DNA from: an uncultured Clostridia bacterium | Lineage (GTDB): Bacteria; Bacillota; Clostridia; Christensenellales; CAG-138 | Assembly: GCA_944366945.1 (NCBI GenBank) | Contig: CALVWJ010000006.1 | Coordinates: 39,088 to 103,087 of the forward strand | Direction of reading: 5' to 3' | DNA: 64,000 bases | In this document: positions 25,857-36,996 of the stretch, one piece after another | How the letters are laid out: each line of letters begins with the position of its first letter | Position numbering within the stretch: position 1 is the stretch's first letter | Made by a program: the position numbers and the translations under genes | The notes under the pieces: model-generated | What the model was told of the DNA's origin: nothing | The model's database searches: none | What the model saw: only the letters and a program-made list of their open reading frames with translations

Positions 25857-26468
25857 TCAATAGCCGAGTTCCTCATCGATAAGCACAAGATGCAGCTCAG
25901 AAAGCAGGTTCGGCGGGTATTCGATGATGCTTGTCACCTTGCACATGCGCCGAGGAGCGGAACAATCCGTGCATTGTCCAGTGAGCGCGCAAGGGGTGCC
26001 CGTCTCAAGCCGCCGGCCGTTTGCCGGGCACGCAACGCGCTTGATGCGGGCAATCGCATCGTCGATGCCACCTTCCACAAGCTTGTTTTTGCCAATAAAC
26101 AGGATGACCTTTTTCGGGCCGGCGAACATGCCTGCTACGCGGTTGCCCGTGCCGTCGATGTTTACAAGCCTGCCATCCCGGGTGATCGCATTTGTAGAGC
26201 ATACGAACCAATCCGCATGCGCGGCGCTTTCCTGGGCCTTTTCGGGGGAATCCGATTTCCAATGCCAGTAAACAGCGTTCCCGTTTTTTTGCAGCGCTTC
26301 ATAAAGGCCGATTTGCGTTACCGTAACAGAGCCGCCAAAGCCCGTGGAACCATCGCCAATGAGAGAAAGGCCGATATCCTTTGCTTCTTCAGCATTGGCT
26401 GCGCTGTGCACCAAGAAGCGGCGCTTTTCCAGCGCTTTTACAAAATCGTTGTACCGTTCGCAGAACAT
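25857..26468 (-). CDS. LUD domain protein (LutC/YkgG-related, DUF162)
   Basis: 203 residues. GFGGSVTVTQIGLYEAL, STNAITRDGRLVNIDGTGNRVAGM and GPKKVILFIGKNKLV are LUD-domain signatures. A Cys cluster near the C-terminus (CALTGQCTDC...RRMC) may hold a metal. Stand-alone LUD proteins of anaerobes are annotated as lactate-utilisation proteins, but LutA/LutB partners are absent here, so the function is open. GGAGGTG precedes the ATG by 9 bases. Co-transcribed with the GIY-YIG gene. Confidence 0.87.
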   Translation of the reverse strand: MFCERYNDFVKALEKRRFLVHSAANAEEAKDIGLSLIGDGSTGFGGSVTVTQIGLYEALQKNGNAVYWHWKSDSPEKAQESAAHADWFVCSTNAITRDGRLVNIDGTGNRVAGMFAGPKKVILFIGKNKLVEGGIDDAIARIKRVACPANGRRLETGTPCALTGQCTDCSAPRRMCKVTSIIEYPPNLLSELHLVLIDEELGY

Positions 26469-26501
26469 GATCCAATAACACCTCCACTCCAGATTAGTAA
26501 A

Positions 26502-26531
26502 AGTATAGCACAGAGGCGGCAGCGCTTGCAA
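26502..26531 (-). promoter_or_regulatory. Promoter of the LUD/GIY-YIG operon (shares its -35 with lepA)
   Basis: On the minus strand TTGCAA (26531-26526), 18-base spacer, TATACT (26507-26502). Confidence 0.65.
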
Positions 26532-26554
26532 TTTTTAGGCGTTTCAAGTATGAT
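26526..26554 (+). promoter_or_regulatory. Promoter of lepA (shares its -35 with the divergent LUD gene)
   Basis: TTGCAA (26526-26531), 17-base spacer, TATGAT (26549-26554). TTGCAA is its own reverse complement and is also the -35 of the leftward promoter. Confidence 0.7.
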
Positions 26555-26607
26555 TTTACATGCAAAACATGCGTTGCGCCCCAATATGGAACACGCGGAG
26601 GAAAACG

Positions 26608-28410
26608 ATGTCATACAACCAGGAACTCATTCGGAATTTTTGCATCATTGCGCACATCGACCATGGGAAGTCAACCCTGGCGGACCGCATGATGGAATTA
26701 ACAGATACCGTCGCACTGCGCGATATGGAAGCGCAGATGCTGGACACCATGGAGATTGAGCGGGAACGCGGCATTACGATCAAAGCTACGGCCGTGCGCA
26801 TGTTTTATACCCATACGGATGGAAAACAATACATGTTCAATTTGATCGATACGCCAGGGCATGTTGACTTTACCTATGAAGTTTCTCGCGCGCTTGCTGC
26901 ATGCGAAGGTGCAGTGCTTGTGGTAGATGCTACGCAGGGCATTGAGGCGCAAACGCTCGCAAACGTATACCTTGCGCTGGACAATGGCCTTGAAATCGTT
27001 CCAGTTATCAATAAAATCGATCTGCCCAGCGCAGACCCGGAGCATGCGATTCAAGAAATCGAGGATATCATTGGCTTGCCTGCTGCGGACGCACCCCGCA
27101 TTTCAGCAAAGCTTGGCACAAATGTAGACGCGGTGCTTGCGCAGATCGTGGAGCTTGTTCCACCGCCCAAGGGGAAGATGGAGGAACCGCTGCGCGCATT
27201 GATTTTCGACAGCATCTACGATAATTATAAAGGTGCTCTAAGCTATGTCCGCATTAAGGAAGGCGCGGTGCGTGCCGGCATGCGGATTCGCTCCATGGCG
27301 ACGGGAAATGAGTTTGATGTTACGGAAGTGGGCGTGTTTACTCCTGCGCTTCGGCCAACAGATGAGCTTTCTGCCGGCGAAGTAGGATATATTGCTGCCT
27401 CCATCAAGAGCGTATCGGAAACGAAGGTGGGCGATACCATCACCGATGCGCAGAATCCCGCCAAGGAGCCGCTGCCCGGCTATAAGCAGGCAAACCCGAT
27501 GGTGTTTTGCGGCATTTATCCGGCGGATGGGGCGGACTATGAGTCCTTGCACGATGCGCTTGATAAACTCGTCTTAAACGATGCATCCCTTTCCTACGAA
27601 CCGGAAACCTCTATGGCGCTTGGATTCGGATTCCGTTGCGGCTTCCTGGGGCTTTTGCATATGGAGATCATCCAGGAGCGTCTGGAGCGTGAGTTTGATC
27701 TTGACCTTGTTACAACTGCGCCGAGCGTCATTTATAAGGTAATGAAAAACGATGGGACGGAGCTTATGGTGGACAACCCGAGCAATCTGCCGGATCCTTC
27801 GGAAATCCAGTATATGGAGGAGCCCATGGTGGAAGCGCATATCATGACACCTTCAGATTATGTGGGAGCGATCATGGAGCTTTGCCAGGAGAAGCGCGGC
27901 ATCTTTAAGGACATGAAATATATGGAAGAAAACCGCGTGAACATCCTTTATGAGCTTCCGCTGAACGAGATTATTTACGATTTCTTTGATCAACTGAAAT
28001 CCCGCAGCCGGGGCTATGCTTCGTTTGATTATGAGCTAAAGGAATATGTGAAATCCGACCTTGTTAAGCTGGATTTTCTGCTTAATGGCGATATGTGCGA
28101 TGCGCTTTCTACCATCGTGCATCGGGATAAGGCCTATGCAAAAGGGCGTGCTGTAGCGGAAAAACTGCAGGAAGTGATCCCACGCCAACAGTTTGAAATC
28201 CCGATCCAGGCGGCAATCGGCGGGAAAATTATCGCACGTGAAACGGTTCGGGCGGTACGCAAGGACGTTCTTGCAAAATGCTATGGCGGCGATATCACGC
28301 GCAAAAAGAAGCTGCTGGAAAAGCAGAAGGAAGGCAAGAAACGCATGCGGCAGATCGGCACCGTTTCCCTGCCAAGCGAAGCGTTTATGAGCGTGCTGCG
28401 CATTAACTGA
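26608..28410 (+). CDS. lepA: Elongation factor 4 (LepA)
   Basis: 600 residues, normal. GTPase motifs [13 protein letters not shown] (G1), [10 protein letters not shown] (G2 region), DTPGHVDF (G3) and NKIDLPSA (G4); the C-terminus has the LepA-specific [18 protein letters not shown]. LepA is a ribosomal GTPase that affects back-translocation or initiation and biogenesis. Start at [11 protein letters not shown] follows CGGAGGAAAACG; earlier in-frame Met codons are not homologous. hemW follows 8 bases later, a common lepA-hemW-hrcA order. Confidence 0.97.
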   Translation: MSYNQELIRNFCIIAHIDHGKSTLADRMMELTDTVALRDMEAQMLDTMEIERERGITIKATAVRMFYTHTDGKQYMFNLIDTPGHVDFTYEVSRALAACEGAVLVVDATQGIEAQTLANVYLALDNGLEIVPVINKIDLPSADPEHAIQEIEDIIGLPAADAPRISAKLGTNVDAVLAQIVELVPPPKGKMEEPLRALIFDSIYDNYKGALSYVRIKEGAVRAGMRIRSMATGNEFDVTEVGVFTPALRPTDELSAGEVGYIAASIKSVSETKVGDTITDAQNPAKEPLPGYKQANPMVFCGIYPADGADYESLHDALDKLVLNDASLSYEPETSMALGFGFRCGFLGLLHMEIIQERLEREFDLDLVTTAPSVIYKVMKNDGTELMVDNPSNLPDPSEIQYMEEPMVEAHIMTPSDYVGAIMELCQEKRGIFKDMKYMEENRVNILYELPLNEIIYDFFDQLKSRSRGYASFDYELKEYVKSDLVKLDFLLNGDMCDALSTIVHRDKAYAKGRAVAEKLQEVIPRQQFEIPIQAAIGGKIIARETVRAVRKDVLAKCYGGDITRKKKLLEKQKEGKKRMRQIGTVSLPSEAFMSVLRIN

Positions 28411-28418
28411 GGCGGATT

Positions 28419-29564
28419 ATGGCTGGGCTTTATGTGCATATCCCGTTTTGCAAAGCGAAGTGCCGCTATTGCGATTTTGTTTCTTTCCCCGATTGCGAGA
28501 GCATGGGGGAATACTGCGCGGCGCTGTTGAAAGAGATGCGGCTCTGCGCTGCAGCGCTTCCCAGGCAAACCTATGATACGGTCTTTTTCGGCGGCGGAAC
28601 GCCGTCGATCCTGCCGGAAGGCGCTATATCGCTGCTACTCCAGTCGCTGCGAGATTCGTTTGAGATCGCTCCAACGGCAGAGATTACCATAGAAGCGAAC
28701 CCAGGCACGCTGGATGCGGCAAAGCTGCATGAATATAAGGCGGCGGGAATTAACCGCCTTTCTATGGGGTTACAAAGCACGAACGATGTCCTTTTGGAGA
28801 CGATCGGGCGTATACACCGCTGCACGGATTTTGTGCAAAATTATGAAAGCGCAAGAAAAGCTGGTTTTGGAAATATCAGTGCGGATCTGATGTACGGCCT
28901 GCCAGGACAGACGGTAAAAGACCATTTGGACGCAATCGAAATGCTTTACCGTTTGGGAATTGACCACATCTCCGCATACTCTCTCATTGTGGAGGAAGGT
29001 ACGCCGCTGTATATGGATGTTACCTATGGCACAGAAAGCCTTCCCACTGAGGAGGATGTTTATCTCATGCACCGGCGCGGCATGGAGTTCTTGGAAACGC
29101 TCGGCTATGCGCGCTATGAGATATCGAACTATGCAAAGCCCGGGTTTGCTTCACGGCATAATTTGAACTATTGGGAAAATGGGCAATATCTTGGCCTGGG
29201 GCTCAATTCGCATTCTGCAATGCGCGTGGATGGGAAGTGGCTTCGGTTTGCGAATACCGCACGTTTGCAGGATTATATCCGGAACTGCAATCTTGGGCAG
29301 AGGCCGCTTGCGGAAGCGCCACAGGAGATTCCCCGCGCGGAGGAAATGTTTGAAACAATTATGCTTGGCTTGCGAAAAACGAGCGGCATTTCGGAGGCAG
29401 CATTCCGCGAACGCTTTGGCGAAGATGCAAAAGCCGTTTATGGCGCGGCGTTTGCCAAACTGAAAAAGCGCGGTTGGCTCTTGGAAGAGGATGGCGCATT
29501 TCGGCTCACGGAAGAGGGACTCGATTTCCAAAATGAGGCGCTTTTGGAATTTTTGCCGGATTGA
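28419..29564 (+). CDS. hemW: HemW-like radical SAM protein
   Basis: 381 residues. The start LYVHIPFCKAKCRYCDF carries the CxxxCxxC 4Fe-4S motif, followed by FFGGGTPSIL, EANPGTLD and the GQT and YEISNYAKPG motifs of the HemN/HemW family. HemW is a heme chaperone rather than the coproporphyrinogen oxidase it was once named for; length and lack of the HemN N-terminus favour HemW. It lies between lepA and the hrcA operon, its usual Firmicutes place. Confidence 0.93.
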   Translation: MAGLYVHIPFCKAKCRYCDFVSFPDCESMGEYCAALLKEMRLCAAALPRQTYDTVFFGGGTPSILPEGAISLLLQSLRDSFEIAPTAEITIEANPGTLDAAKLHEYKAAGINRLSMGLQSTNDVLLETIGRIHRCTDFVQNYESARKAGFGNISADLMYGLPGQTVKDHLDAIEMLYRLGIDHISAYSLIVEEGTPLYMDVTYGTESLPTEEDVYLMHRRGMEFLETLGYARYEISNYAKPGFASRHNLNYWENGQYLGLGLNSHSAMRVDGKWLRFANTARLQDYIRNCNLGQRPLAEAPQEIPRAEEMFETIMLGLRKTSGISEAAFRERFGEDAKAVYGAAFAKLKKRGWLLEEDGAFRLTEEGLDFQNEALLEFLPD

Positions 29565-29639
29565 TCCGCTTTATCGGGAGCAGCGCGAAATTATCATTTT
29601 AATGTTACCGTTTTGTCACAATGGAACGCTCTGCACGGG

Positions 29640-29668
29640 TTGACAAAGACTCGTTGCAGAGCTATATT
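29640..29668 (+). promoter_or_regulatory. Sigma-A promoter of the hrcA-grpE-dnaK-dnaJ operon
   Basis: TTGACA (29640-29645), 17-base spacer, TATATT (29663-29668), 13 bases before the CIRCE operator. Confidence 0.87.
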
Positions 29669-29681
29669 TTTACTGTAAGGT

Positions 29682-29708
29682 TTAGCACTCGGCATGATTG
29701 AGTGCTAA
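29682..29708 (+). promoter_or_regulatory. CIRCE operator (HrcA binding site)
   Basis: TTAGCACTC-N9-GAGTGCTAA is a perfect match to the CIRCE consensus, placed just after the predicted transcription start so that HrcA represses the operon until heat shock titrates it. Confidence 0.98.
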
Positions 29709-29748
29709 TAAATGTTCGGATACGATTGGAGAAAGGAGGTGCCCGGTT

Positions 29749-30789
29749 GTGCAGCTGGATGCAAGAAAAATGCGGATCCTGCAGGCGATCATCGACGACT
29801 ATATTCTAACTGCTACACCGGTCGGCTCCAGGACGATCGCAAAGCGTTCGGACATTGGCCTTTCACCGGCAACGATCCGCAATGAAATGGCGGATCTTGA
29901 AGAACTCGGCTACCTTGAGCAGCCGCACACCTCTGCTGGGCGCGTGCCTTCGGATAAGGCATATAGGCTTTATGTGAACAGCATCATGCAGCGTGCAAAG
30001 CTCAGCGATGCGGAGGTTCGCTACATTAGGGATCATTATTCTCGCCGGCTGGATGAGGTGGATGAGGTCGTAAAGCAGACGGCATGGGTGCTCTCTAGCT
30101 TAACCAAGTACGCATCCATGGTGCTTGCGCCGCAGCTTCATGCGATTAAGCTCAAGTATATCCACCTTGTGCCGATCGCTGAGGACAAGGCGCTTGCCAT
30201 TATCGTAACGGATGCAGGCATGACGCGCGATTCCATCATTCGAATTCCGCCGGGCATGAAGCAGGATGCGTTGGAGCGCCTGGGAAGAGCCCTTACGACG
30301 CGCTTTTCAGAATGCCGGCTTGATGAAATCACGCAGGCGCAGTTTAATGAGCTTTCCGGCGAAGTGGCACAGCAGCGAGAGTTTTTTGATGTGATGATGC
30401 AAAGCCTGCGCAGAAGCATGACGCAGGGAGGCCGAAACGTAGAGCTTTCCGGGGCTACCAATATCTTGAATTACCCGGAATATAGCGATATGGAGCGCGC
30501 GCGTGCGCTGCTTACCGCCATTGAAGAGAAAGACATGCTGTACCGTGTGCTTACGGAGGCCACCAATGTGGAGTTTTCCGTGCGGATTGGAAGCGAAAAT
30601 GAGGATGAAAGCATACGGGATTGCAGCGTTGTAACGGCCACCTATAAAATTGGAGCGAATCCGATCGGATCTTTTGGCGTAATTGGCCCGACGCGTATGG
30701 ACTATGCGCACGTGCTTGCCATGTTGGGATTGATTGGAAAGAGTTTGAGCGAGGTGCTCACGAATATGTTTGAAGAGGAGCGAAAGTAA
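29749..30789 (+). CDS. hrcA: Heat-inducible transcription repressor HrcA
   Basis: 346 residues. The N-terminal winged helix has TPVGSRTIAKR, LSPATIRNEMADLEELGYLEQPHTSAGRVPS, the HrcA hallmark, and the GAF-like C-terminal domain ends GPTRMDYAHVLAMLG. It binds CIRCE with help from GroEL. Start is the GTG at 29749, 9 bases after AAGGAGG; an ATG further up would lie inside the CIRCE arm. First gene of the chaperone operon and self-repressed. Confidence 0.97.
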   Translation: MQLDARKMRILQAIIDDYILTATPVGSRTIAKRSDIGLSPATIRNEMADLEELGYLEQPHTSAGRVPSDKAYRLYVNSIMQRAKLSDAEVRYIRDHYSRRLDEVDEVVKQTAWVLSSLTKYASMVLAPQLHAIKLKYIHLVPIAEDKALAIIVTDAGMTRDSIIRIPPGMKQDALERLGRALTTRFSECRLDEITQAQFNELSGEVAQQREFFDVMMQSLRRSMTQGGRNVELSGATNILNYPEYSDMERARALLTAIEEKDMLYRVLTEATNVEFSVRIGSENEDESIRDCSVVTATYKIGANPIGSFGVIGPTRMDYAHVLAMLGLIGKSLSEVLTNMFEEERK

Positions 30790-30790
30790 C

Positions 30791-31369
30791 TTGGCAAAGA
30801 AAAAAGACCAAGCGCCGAAAGAACAGGCGCAGCAGCCCCCGGAAACGGAAGAAAAGGCTGTGGAAGTGGAGCAGGCAGAAGAAATTCCAGAAACCGTGAC
30901 GCTCACGCGGGAGGAATTTGCTGCGGTAAAAAGCCGAATCGATGCGCTGCAAAAGGAAAAAGATGAAACCATTGCCATGGCGCAGCGTTTACAGGCTGAT
31001 TTTGATAACTACCGTAAGCGCAACGCGGCCATTCGGGCGGACAGCTTAGAAGAAGGAACACGCGAACTCATCCGTTCCTTGTTGCCGGTGCTTGATAATT
31101 TCGACCGCGCGCTTGAAAATTGCGAAAACGTTGACCCGAACTGGGTGGATGGAATCAAACTCGTGCAGAAGCAGCTTACTGGCATCCTGCAGAAAAACGG
31201 GCTGGAAGAGCTCCCTGCAGAAGGGGCATTTGACGCTGCGCTGCATGAAGCAGTAATGCAAGAGGAAGCAGAAGGCGCCGAAAGCGGCACGATCCTTGCT
31301 GTGTTCCAGAAGGGATATAAAGTAAAAGATCGCATCATTCGCCATAGTATGGTGAAGGTTGCGAAATAA
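30791..31369 (+). CDS. grpE: Nucleotide exchange factor GrpE
   Basis: 192 residues. A charged, Glu/Gln-rich N-terminus (about 1-45) and a long coiled coil (about 50-95) lead to the GrpE signatures DFDNYRKRNAA, LLPVLDNFDRALE and the C-terminal beta domain with VFQKGYKVKDRIIRHSMVKV. It releases ADP from DnaK. Start is TTG at 30791 right after the hrcA stop, preceded by GAGGAG; the frame extends upstream within hrcA but without a ribosome binding site. Confidence 0.95.
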   Translation: MAKKKDQAPKEQAQQPPETEEKAVEVEQAEEIPETVTLTREEFAAVKSRIDALQKEKDETIAMAQRLQADFDNYRKRNAAIRADSLEEGTRELIRSLLPVLDNFDRALENCENVDPNWVDGIKLVQKQLTGILQKNGLEELPAEGAFDAALHEAVMQEEAEGAESGTILAVFQKGYKVKDRIIRHSMVKVAK

Positions 31370-31414
31370 TAAATGAAGGAAAGAAACCCAATTAAACGGA
31401 TTTGGAGGAAATAG

Positions 31415-33274
<1,860 letters not shown>

Positions 33275-33318
33275 GCGTGTGGCGTGAAAACTCACACAGC
33301 TAGATAAAGATTCCGCCT

Positions 33319-33348
33319 AAGAGCCGGGGCAGCAATGCCTTGGCTCTT
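33319..33348 (+). other. Hairpin in the dnaK-dnaJ spacer
   Basis: AAGAGCC (33319-33325) pairs with GGCTCTT (33342-33348) with an inner GGCA/TGCC helix. No T-tract follows, so it is more likely an mRNA processing or stability element that partly separates dnaJ from the upstream genes than a terminator. Confidence 0.5.
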
Positions 33349-33416
33349 GCGGGGTAGCGCCGGGTTTTTAGCAAGGGGTATATTGCAGGCCCGGTATAGG
33401 AAAGGAGGGTAAGCCA

Positions 33417-34559
33417 TTGGCAAAAGCGGATTATTACGAGGTGCTTGGCGTCAATAAGGATGCATCCGACAGTGAGATCAAAAGCGCTTTTCGTAAAGCG
33501 GCAAAGCAATATCACCCGGATCTTCATCCAGGCGATAAAGCAGCAGAGGCCAGGTTTAAAGAGATTAACGAGGCATATGAGGTGCTGTCGGATCATACAA
33601 AGCGTGCGCAGTATGACCAGTTCGGTCACGCGGCCTTTGACCCAACGGCTGGCAGTGCTGGCGGCGGTTACAGCGGCGCAGGCTTTGGCGATTTTTCGGA
33701 TATATTCAGTTCCGTCTTTGGAGGCTTTGGCGGTTTTGGCGGAAGCGCCCATCGCAATGGCCCCATTGCAGGAAACGATTTAAAATACAACCTTACCATC
33801 ACGTTTGAAGAGGCGGCGTTTGGCGCGCGCAAGGAGATTTTGATCCCGCGGGAGGAAACCTGCAAGAGCTGCGGAGGGACGGGCGCAAAACCCGGCACAC
33901 AGCCTGTAAAGTGCTCCACTTGCGGCGGAAGCGGCCAAGTGCGCGTGCAACAGAACACTCCATTCGGTTCGTTTGCAACGGTGCGTACCTGTGATGCCTG
34001 CGGCGGCACAGGCAAGATCATTAAGGAGCCATGCGCAGAATGCCGTGGCAAAGGGCGCGTTAACAAATCCAACCGCATTGTGGTAAACATTCCGGCTGGA
34101 ATCGACAACGGGCAAACGCTTACATTGCGCGGCGAAGGGGAAGCAGGCTATCGCGGCGGCCCCAATGGGGATCTTTACGTTGTAGTGAGCGTAAGACCGC
34201 ACAAACTGTTTACGCGCAGAGGGTATGACCTGTATCTTGATATGAACATCCCCGTAACAGTCGCGGCGCTCGGCGGGGAAATCCAGGTGCCAACGCTGAC
34301 CGGCAGCGTTAAATACAACATCCCGGAAGGCACGCAGCCTGGAACAACCTTCCGCCTGCGTGAACAGGGCGTTTCACGGCTCAACGCTTCCGGCAAAGGC
34401 GATATGCTGGTGCGTGTGAATGTGCAAATTCCCAAAAAACTTAATGAAGAGCAGCGGGAACTGATGCATAAGCTGGCAGAGTCCCTTGGGGACAAAGTGG
34501 CGGATTCCAAGCCGATTAAGCGCGGGATTTTTGAGAAACGGAAAGAGAAGCGCGGCTAG
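33417..34559 (+). CDS. dnaJ: Chaperone protein DnaJ (Hsp40)
   Basis: 380 residues. J-domain with HPD in QYHPDLHPG (about residues 35-37), a Gly/Phe-rich segment (about 78-115), four CxxCxGxG zinc repeats (CKSCGGTGAKPG, CSTCGGSGQ, CDACGGTGK, CAECRGKGR) and the C-terminal peptide-binding domain. Start is TTG, preceded by AAAGGAGGG at good spacing. Last chaperone gene of the CIRCE operon, followed by a terminator. Confidence 0.98.
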   Translation: MAKADYYEVLGVNKDASDSEIKSAFRKAAKQYHPDLHPGDKAAEARFKEINEAYEVLSDHTKRAQYDQFGHAAFDPTAGSAGGGYSGAGFGDFSDIFSSVFGGFGGFGGSAHRNGPIAGNDLKYNLTITFEEAAFGARKEILIPREETCKSCGGTGAKPGTQPVKCSTCGGSGQVRVQQNTPFGSFATVRTCDACGGTGKIIKEPCAECRGKGRVNKSNRIVVNIPAGIDNGQTLTLRGEGEAGYRGGPNGDLYVVVSVRPHKLFTRRGYDLYLDMNIPVTVAALGGEIQVPTLTGSVKYNIPEGTQPGTTFRLREQGVSRLNASGKGDMLVRVNVQIPKKLNEEQRELMHKLAESLGDKVADSKPIKRGIFEKRKEKRG

Positions 34560-34584
34560 CGCTTTTCTCGAACAGTAGCAATGA

Positions 34585-34620
34585 AAGGCGGCTTTCTACA
34601 AGGGAAAGCCGCCTTGTTTT
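34585..34620 (+). terminator. Terminator of the chaperone operon
   Basis: An 11-bp perfect stem, AAGGCGGCTTT (34585-34595) / AAAGCCGCCTT (34605-34615), followed by GTTTT. Confidence 0.87.
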
Positions 34621-35256
34621 GATTGCATTCCAATTTAAATGATCTGTGTATTTACAACGAACCCAAAGGCGCATGTTTTGCTTTTTATCTTTTGGAAAAC
34701 TGACTCGAAGTTCATGGGAAGCACATCGCCATTTTTGTATTCCTTGGAAAGCTTATAGTCTTAAGTGCAAAAAGTAAAATGATACAAAACAACCAAGATT
34801 CGCTCCCAAATTATAATCAAATACACCTTTCAATTGAATTAGCTGCGTTCCGCGTGATAGGCTGCGCTTTACAACATAAGCTGTGGATATGCCCATGAAA
34901 TTCGCGGGATGCTCTAAGGGAAAAGAACTGAAGGAAACGCCGAGTTATTATGGAAGCGTTTCACTGCGCTTTTGGGAATTGCAAATTTGCATTTTCCCAT
35001 TGCAGTTACGCGAAACAGAACCAGCGATATGGATATTAAACATCGAAATGCTAAGCTCATTTGGAAATTCCCGTCAACGAATGCAAACGCAGGATTCTCT
35101 TTTTTAGCATGCTGCAACGTATTGCGATGCGTTGAAAATTACAAAAGCAAATACCGAAAAGTGGAGCTATGCCATTGGCTCCAATGCCGCGCCATCGAAT
35201 GCTTTTGGGTTGCGCATGGACTCAAAATGCTCTATCATTAGAATGGACGTTAAAAA
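34621..35256. other. A+T-rich intergenic region with possible gene remnants
   Basis: About 635 bases interrupting the usual dnaJ-prmA order. A stop-bounded 41-codon minus-strand frame (34760-34638) reads like the end of a protein (…FGFVVNTQII) but has no start or ribosome binding site. Plus-strand frames at 34883-35107 and 34972-35241 show no recognisable motif. I find no intact gene. Confidence 0.45.
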
Positions 35257-35273
35257 AGGATGGAGATCTCCAC

Positions 35274-36245
35274 ATGAAATGGATTGAAATGACGGTTTTT
35301 ACGACGGAACAAGGCCTGGATGCAGTTGTTGCCCGCTTTGACATGCTCGGCATCCAGCAGGTGATCATTGAGCAGGGAAAAGAAAGCATTGAGGCCTTTT
35401 TGAAAGAAACAGCAAAATACTGGGATTATGCGGATACGGATGAGCTTGTTGCAGGAGAGGAGCCCTGCGTGAAGGCCTACCTGGCGGATGCGGGAGAAAA
35501 CATGGAATTGGTGCATCAAGCGGAGGCGTCGTTTGATGCGTTAAGGAACATGGATGTCGGCTTGGATCTTGGCAGCCTCCGCTTTGTGGTTCGGGTTACG
35601 GATGAAGAGGATTGGGCCAATAACTGGAAAGTATATTATAAACCGTTTCCGATCGGGGAGCGGCTGCTTGTGCGCCCTTCGTGGGAAGCGGTGGTTAATG
35701 CGGAAGATCGGGTTGTGCTTTCGCTCGATCCAGGCATGGCGTTTGGCACAGGATCACACCATACAACGCGCATGTGCCTAGAATATCTGGAGAAGAGGGT
35801 ACAAGGCGGAGATCGCATTCTCGACCTTGGCTGCGGAAGCGGGATCTTGTCTATTGCGGGGGTCTTACTTGGCGCGCAGTCCGCACTTGCCGTTGATATC
35901 GACCCGATCGCAGAAAAGATCGCTTATGAAAATGCACAGCTTAACGGAGTGCAGCGGGATCGCTACACGGTGCGCATCGGGGACGTTTTAACGGATCATG
36001 CCTTGCGCAGGTTTCTCGGAACACAGCAATACGATATTGTTATGGCAAACATTGTAGCCTCTGTTATTCTTGCGCTGCTTCCCATCGTGCCTCCTTTGCT
36101 TCGGGCAGGCGGAACATTCATCACATCGGGCATCATCCGCGAACGGCTGGATGAGGTAAAAGATGCGATCCTCGCAAATGGCCTTGCGATCGAAGACGTG
36201 CAAATTCAAGAGGAATGGTGCGCCATTCTTGCGCGGAAAGGGTGA
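35274..36245 (+). CDS. prmA: Ribosomal protein L11 methyltransferase
   Basis: 323 residues. The N-terminal substrate-binding part is followed by GMAFGTGSHHTTRMCLEYLE and SAM motif ILDLGCGSGILSIAG, then DIDPIA and the NPPF-like MANIVASVI. PrmA trimethylates ribosomal protein L11. Start at MKWIEMTVFTT follows GGATGGAG; codons upstream are not homologous. Followed by rsmE after 4 bases, the common Firmicutes pair. Confidence 0.96.
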   Translation: MKWIEMTVFTTEQGLDAVVARFDMLGIQQVIIEQGKESIEAFLKETAKYWDYADTDELVAGEEPCVKAYLADAGENMELVHQAEASFDALRNMDVGLDLGSLRFVVRVTDEEDWANNWKVYYKPFPIGERLLVRPSWEAVVNAEDRVVLSLDPGMAFGTGSHHTTRMCLEYLEKRVQGGDRILDLGCGSGILSIAGVLLGAQSALAVDIDPIAEKIAYENAQLNGVQRDRYTVRIGDVLTDHALRRFLGTQQYDIVMANIVASVILALLPIVPPLLRAGGTFITSGIIRERLDEVKDAILANGLAIEDVQIQEEWCAILARKG

Positions 36246-36249
36246 AAGC

Positions 36250-36978
36250 ATGCATCGCTTTTTCATTGCGCCGGATGCGGTTTCTGGCGGGGAAGCCCGC
36301 ATAGAAGGTGAAGATGTGCAGCATATTGCAAAAGTGCTTAGGCTAAATCCTGGAGATAAGGTTTCCCTTTGTGACGGGCACAAAATGGAATATACTGCAT
36401 GCATTGAACATATAGAGCGGGAGCGCGTTGTTCTGCAAATCCTTTCCCAGGGAGATAGCAAGGCGGAGCCTAACTGCATGGTTACGCTATACCAGGGGCT
36501 TCCCAAGGCGGGGAAACTTGAAACCATCATCCAAAAATGTGTGGAGCTTGGTGTTTCGCGCATTGTGCCGTTTGCCGCTTCCCGCAGTGTTGTGCGGCTG
36601 ACTGCGCAGGAGTTCGAAAGGAAACGCCCACGCTATGCACGCGTAGCTTATGAAGCTGCAAAGCAATCCAGGAGGGGAATCGTTCCCGAAGTCTGTGGGC
36701 TCACGGCGCTCTCAGCAGAGGATTTTAGCCAATATGATGCAACGCTGCTTGCCTATGAGGAAGAGCACGGGAAGACGCTGAAGGCAGCGCTGAGCGATGC
36801 ACGCCCAGTGGAGCGCCTGGCATTGATCGTAGGGCCGGAAGGCGGATTTGCGCCGGAGGAAGTGGCGTTGTTGCAGGCAAGCGGTGCCGTCTCGGTTTCA
36901 CTGGGACCCCGTATTCTGCGCACGGAAACGGCGGGCATGGCAGCGGTTGCAATGGCGCTCTATGAACTGGAATTTTGA
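36250..36978 (+). CDS. rsmE: 16S rRNA (uracil-1498-N3)-methyltransferase
   Basis: 242 residues, SPOUT fold. N-terminal PUA-like part (HRFFIAPD, HIAKVLRLNPGD) and C-terminal knot motifs LIVGPEGGFAPEEV and LGPRILRTETAGMAAVA identify RsmE, which methylates N3 of U1498 of 16S rRNA with SAM. Starts 4 bases after prmA, with GGAAAGG inside the end of prmA serving as ribosome binding site. Confidence 0.96.
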   Translation: MHRFFIAPDAVSGGEARIEGEDVQHIAKVLRLNPGDKVSLCDGHKMEYTACIEHIERERVVLQILSQGDSKAEPNCMVTLYQGLPKAGKLETIIQKCVELGVSRIVPFAASRSVVRLTAQEFERKRPRYARVAYEAAKQSRRGIVPEVCGLTALSAEDFSQYDATLLAYEEEHGKTLKAALSDARPVERLALIVGPEGGFAPEEVALLQASGAVSVSLGPRILRTETAGMAAVAMALYELEF

Positions 36979-36996
36979 AGACGCAAGGAGACTGAA

